From: Acidimicrobiales bacterium
GTDB lineage: Bacteria > Actinomycetota > Acidimicrobiia > Acidimicrobiales > Aldehydirespiratoraceae
Direction: 5' to 3'
DNA: 64,000 nucleotides
NCBI GenBank assembly: GCA_029247365.1
Contig: JAQWLJ010000064.1
Coordinates: forward strand, 1 to 64,000
In this document: positions 61,437 through 64,000 of the stretch, in pieces
Layout: each line of letters opens with the position of its first letter
Numbering within the stretch: position 1 is the first letter of the stretch
Translations under genes and position numbers: made by a program
Notes under the pieces: model-generated
Database searches by the model: none
Seen by the model: only the letters and a program-made list of their open reading frames with translations
Told to the model about the DNA's origin: nothing

Positions 61437-61810
61437 CTATGGCTTCACCCGGTATTCCCCAAACCCGCGAAGACAAACCGCACGGTTCCCGGTGCAGCTG
61501 AAAAGGAAGCCCTCAATGCGCAGCGAAGCATCTTCGACTGCATCGCAGAGCGCGAGCATCCGGTTCCGCATTTTCATTGGTCGCCAGGCCCTTGACAACG
61601 GTGGTGACGTTGAGCGGGCACCCGTTCCTGAACGCCGCAGGGACGACCACATCGGCGCAGAAGCGCCCGACGAAGTAGCGGTTGACCTTCACCCCAGCGA
61701 CCGAGAGGGGTTGCCGGTAGGTCACCAACGACCAGCCGATTGAACTCGTCGCTAAGGATCAGAACCCCAGGCGCGGCACTTCGATCTGAGGGACCGTCGC
61801 TCCGGTCTAG
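61437..61810 (-). pseudogene. Possible frameshifted unknown ORF upstream of the MaoC-like gene
   Basis: No single frame spans this 370-base stretch, but consecutive pieces in two minus-strand frames look coding: VNRYFVGRFCADVVVPAAF, GCPLNVTTVVKGLATNENA, then shifted near 61575, NRMLALCDAVEDASLRIEGF and GNRAVCLRGFGEYRVKP to TAG61437. A further frame holds the sequence before that. It reads as one protein of roughly 110 residues with one or two shifts. No family was recognised. The rest of the gap to the enoyl-CoA hydratase start (61811-61912) shows nothing. Confidence 0.35.
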
Positions 61811-61912
61811 GCCGTGCGGTGCCGCTCGGTGATCTCGATCAGGAGCCGGATGGCCAGAGCGCCGACATCTCGCAATCGCCGGAGCGCATCGCTCAGCTGC
61901 AAGACTGCCAAC

Positions 61913-62737
61913 GTGCAACTGATAGCCACCGCTCTCAAACCCGTACACCTCGACGGGGAACGAGTCGCGACGATCGGCACGATCACAATCGACAACCCCG
62001 ATCGACGGAACGCAATGACCGCGGCGATGTACTCGGCCGTTCCTGCGGCCTGTGAGACGCTGCGAGCTGAGCCCGATCTACGCGCGGTCGTGCTGCGGGG
62101 AGCCGGCGATCGGGCATTCTGCGCTGGCAGCGACATCCGCGAGTTCGGCGATCGCCGGATGGGCGACAGCACCGCAAGCTATGACCGAGCTGAGCATCTG
62201 GCGTGGGAGGCGCTCGCTGCGATTGAGGTCCCGACGGTCGCGGTGATCCACGGGCATTGCCGCGGCGGAGGCGTTGCGCTGGCTCTTCACTGTGATCTTC
62301 GGCTGGCCGCCGACACTGCCCAGTTTGGCGTCCCGCCGGCCAACCTCGGCCTCAATTACCCACCGGAGGCGACGCGTCGACTGATGGCGTTGGTTGGGCC
62401 AGCGTGGACGAAGCGACTGCTGTTCACTGCCGAGACGATCGATGCGGACCAGGCGTGGCGCATCGGTCTCGTCGAGGAGGTGCTCCCTGCTGCCGAACTC
62501 GACAGTCATGCCACGCGTCTCACCCAACTCATGGCCGAGAAGGCGCCATTGTCACAGAAAGCCGCCAAAGCGGTCGTGGATACAATCGTCACCCACGGCA
62601 CGGCCGCTGATCGCCCGCTCCGCGATCTCTCACCCGGCACCGCCGCTCTTGCCGCCGCGTGCTACGACAGCGACGACTTCCGTGAAGGCGTGCGCGCCTT
62701 CGGCGAGAAACGACCACCCCGATTTCGGGGTACCTGA
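61913..62737 (+). CDS. Enoyl-CoA hydratase/isomerase
   Basis: 274 residues from GTG61913 (VQLIATALKPVHLDGERV); the frame opens at 61814, but that part is not family-like. Crotonase motifs: TIDNPDRRNAMTAAMYSAV, RAFCAGSDIREFG (first oxyanion-hole region), VIHGHCRGGGVALALHCDLR, FGVPPANLGLNYPPEATRRL. It hydrates or isomerises a short or medium enoyl-CoA. The C-terminus ends EGVRAFGEKRPPRFRG. The hydrolase gene follows after 13 bases. Confidence 0.9.
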   Translation: MQLIATALKPVHLDGERVATIGTITIDNPDRRNAMTAAMYSAVPAACETLRAEPDLRAVVLRGAGDRAFCAGSDIREFGDRRMGDSTASYDRAEHLAWEALAAIEVPTVAVIHGHCRGGGVALALHCDLRLAADTAQFGVPPANLGLNYPPEATRRLMALVGPAWTKRLLFTAETIDADQAWRIGLVEEVLPAAELDSHATRLTQLMAEKAPLSQKAAKAVVDTIVTHGTAADRPLRDLSPGTAALAAACYDSDDFREGVRAFGEKRPPRFRGT

Positions 62738-62750
62738 GGAAACTTGGCTC

Positions 62751-63455
62751 ATGACCGACCTGCATACAACGACCTCCGGCCCCGACATCGGCGCCGACAC
62801 GATCACCACCTTGTGGGTCCATGGCGTCGACTCTGACACCCGCGTGTGGAATGCCGCCGTCGAACTCATCGCCGTTGAGTATCCGTGCGTGAACGTCGAC
62901 CTTCCTGGGCATGGCGCTTCACCTGAGCCGTCCGATCCGGCCGCGTACGAACGCGAAGCCGTGCTGGCCGACCTTGACGCGATCATCGCCGGCATCCGAG
63001 AAACCGACCCCGATCAGCGGATCGTGTTGGTCGGCCACAGCCTCGGCGGCTACCTGGGGTTGGCGCACGCACTCACTCGCGACGACGGCTGTGGCATTGA
63101 TGCGCTGGTGCTGGTGTCGACAGGGCCCGGGTTTCGTGATCCCGAGGCGATGCAGAGCTGGAACGAGCGGGTTCGGGCCAATGCCCCCAACTACGGCGTC
63201 AGCGAACGGGCGGCGACGATCGCGTTTCATGTGGACTCGCTCGTGATGGACCGCATCACCGAGCTGACCCTTCCGATTGCGCTTGTCATCGGCGACGGCG
63301 ACAAAGGCTTTCTTGGCGCCAATGACTACCTCGAACGGAAGCTTTCGCACGCCAGCCGCACCACTGTCGAAAATGCCCGCCACTTCGTGATGAAGTCCCA
63401 TCCGGCGTCGGTGGCTGCAGCCGTTGCGGCCGTGGTCGGAGAGCTGCAGGCCTGA
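62751..63455 (+). CDS. Alpha/beta-hydrolase
   Basis: 234 residues from ATG62751; the frame is open upstream to 62394 over the hydratase. LWVHGVDSDTRVWNAAVELI is the oxyanion-hole strand, LPGHGASPEPSDP follows, and IVLVGHSLGGYLGLAHAL holds the nucleophile Ser (about residue 98). VIGDGDKGF provides a late Asp and NARHFVMKSHP the catalytic His. Substrate not evident; adjacency to the crotonase suggests an ester or thioester intermediate. Ends three bases before hrpB. Confidence 0.85.
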   Translation: MTDLHTTTSGPDIGADTITTLWVHGVDSDTRVWNAAVELIAVEYPCVNVDLPGHGASPEPSDPAAYEREAVLADLDAIIAGIRETDPDQRIVLVGHSLGGYLGLAHALTRDDGCGIDALVLVSTGPGFRDPEAMQSWNERVRANAPNYGVSERAATIAFHVDSLVMDRITELTLPIALVIGDGDKGFLGANDYLERKLSHASRTTVENARHFVMKSHPASVAAAVAAVVGELQA

Positions 63456-63458
63456 CCG

Positions 63459-64000
63459 ATGAGGGCCGATCGCGTTCGACTCCCCGTCGATGACGCGCTC
63501 CCTCGACTGCACGACGCGCTTCGCAACCAACCCGTGGTGGTCCTTGAGGCTCCACCGGGCACGGGAAAAACAACGCGCGTGCCGCCGTCCCTGCTCGACC
63601 AACCATGGCTGGAGCAGAACCGGGTCGTTGTCCTCGAGCCGCGGCGGGTCGCAGCGCGGGCTGCCGCTCGGCGCATGGCGGCCGAGCGGGGTGAGCATGT
63701 CGGTGCCACAGTCGGATTGAGGACTCGCAACGACACACGCGTGGGCCCTTCGACGCGTATCGAGGTCGTAACCGAGGGCGTCCTCACCCGGATGCTGTTG
63801 ACGGATCCGGCACTCGACGGGGTCGGTGTGATCATCTTTGACGAGTTCCACGAACGGTCGCTGCACGCCGACACCGCTCTTGCATTCGTGCGAGAGACCC
63901 AGACCGCGCTCCGGCCTGACCTGCGGTTGATCTTGATGTCAGCCACGCTCGATGCTGCCGAGCTCGCCGCAAGGCTGCGCTCCAGCTCGGTGGTGAGCGT
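63459..64000 (+). CDS. hrpB: ATP-dependent helicase HrpB, 5' part only
   Basis: About 180 residues to the window edge, so the gene is partial. RLPVDDALPRLHDALRNQP begins the family, with Walker A VLEAPPGTGKTTRVP (residues 28-42), motif Ia VVVLEPRRVAARAAARRMA, motif II IIFDEFHERSLHADTAL (DExH type, DEFH), and motif III LILMSATLDAAEL. HrpB is a DEAH-family RNA-helicase-like protein of unclear role. ATG63459 follows the hydrolase stop closely. Confidence 0.88.
   Translation, partial: MRADRVRLPVDDALPRLHDALRNQPVVVLEAPPGTGKTTRVPPSLLDQPWLEQNRVVVLEPRRVAARAAARRMAAERGEHVGATVGLRTRNDTRVGPSTRIEVVTEGVLTRMLLTDPALDGVGVIIFDEFHERSLHADTALAFVRETQTALRPDLRLILMSATLDAAELAARLRSSSVVS

Overview
The window is high-GC, densely coded DNA with many GTG starts and 1-8 base gene overlaps. 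It looks like an actinobacterial chromosome. Pointers are a SepX/GLPR-like membrane protein near galU-moeA(glp), a mycoredoxin-like protein, an Rpf-type lytic domain, a MurA with Asp in place of the active-site Cys, an NDMA-type alcohol dehydrogenase and mycobacterial-style steroid catabolism genes (ipdA, ipdB, ipdF, KstR-like regulator). The mixture fits class Acidimicrobiia (Ilumatobacter-like) best, but that is inference from gene content, not from a marker gene.

Layout. 1-1577: a lower-GC accessory edge with a truncated secreted surface protein, its palindromic promoter region and tRNA-Ala(CGC). 1637-6504 (minus): sepX/glpR-like, moaC, moaA, moeA/glp, galU, plsY. 6549-7600: a Ser-tailed FmdB protein and a nonsense-interrupted SAF/CpaB-like gene. 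7688-13179 (minus): uppP, two TldE-like genes, tldD, and a putative lipoprotein gene with an in-frame TGA at the lipobox Cys position. 13277-17177 (plus): PAP2 enzyme, dxs, sugar-lactone oxidase. 17181-24849: nfu, ABC-F, SGNH hydrolase, ABC exporter, mycoredoxin, Rpf-like protein, ferrochelatase. 24866-28574: an orphan parA group, a RecB-family nuclease and an alcohol dehydrogenase. 28587-38686: membrane proteins, parE, cupin, an acyl-CoA dehydrogenase, and a coupled murA operon with azlCD, a phosphatase, a thioesterase and a nucleosidase.

38831-47895 is a lipid/steroid degradation block: two acyl-CoA dehydrogenases, IpdB, IpdA, three SDRs, a metallo-beta-lactamase-fold enzyme and a KstR-like TetR regulator. 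A perfect 8-bp dyad lies in the ipdA/SDR divergent promoter, and an EAL-domain pseudogene sits inside the block. 48190-50113 is a flotillin/NfeD pair. 50184-58391 holds a 2-hydroxyacid dehydrogenase, a cyclase-family hydrolase, a coupled nucleoside-salvage run (cNMP-binding protein, ribokinase, nucleoside hydrolase, two unknown proteins), a DUF985 cupin and a coiled-coil DUF3048 protein. The right end has a frameshifted RNB ribonuclease, map, a MaoC-like hydratase, an enoyl-CoA hydratase, an alpha/beta hydrolase and the start of hrpB.

A recurring theme is damaged genes: nonsense codons at 7408 and 13114, a one-base frameshift near 58720, a multiply broken EAL gene, a 5'-truncated membrane gene at 29416 and a frameshifted ORF at 61437-61810. 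Either the genome carries active pseudogenes or the assembly has indel and base errors. Read-level evidence would decide.
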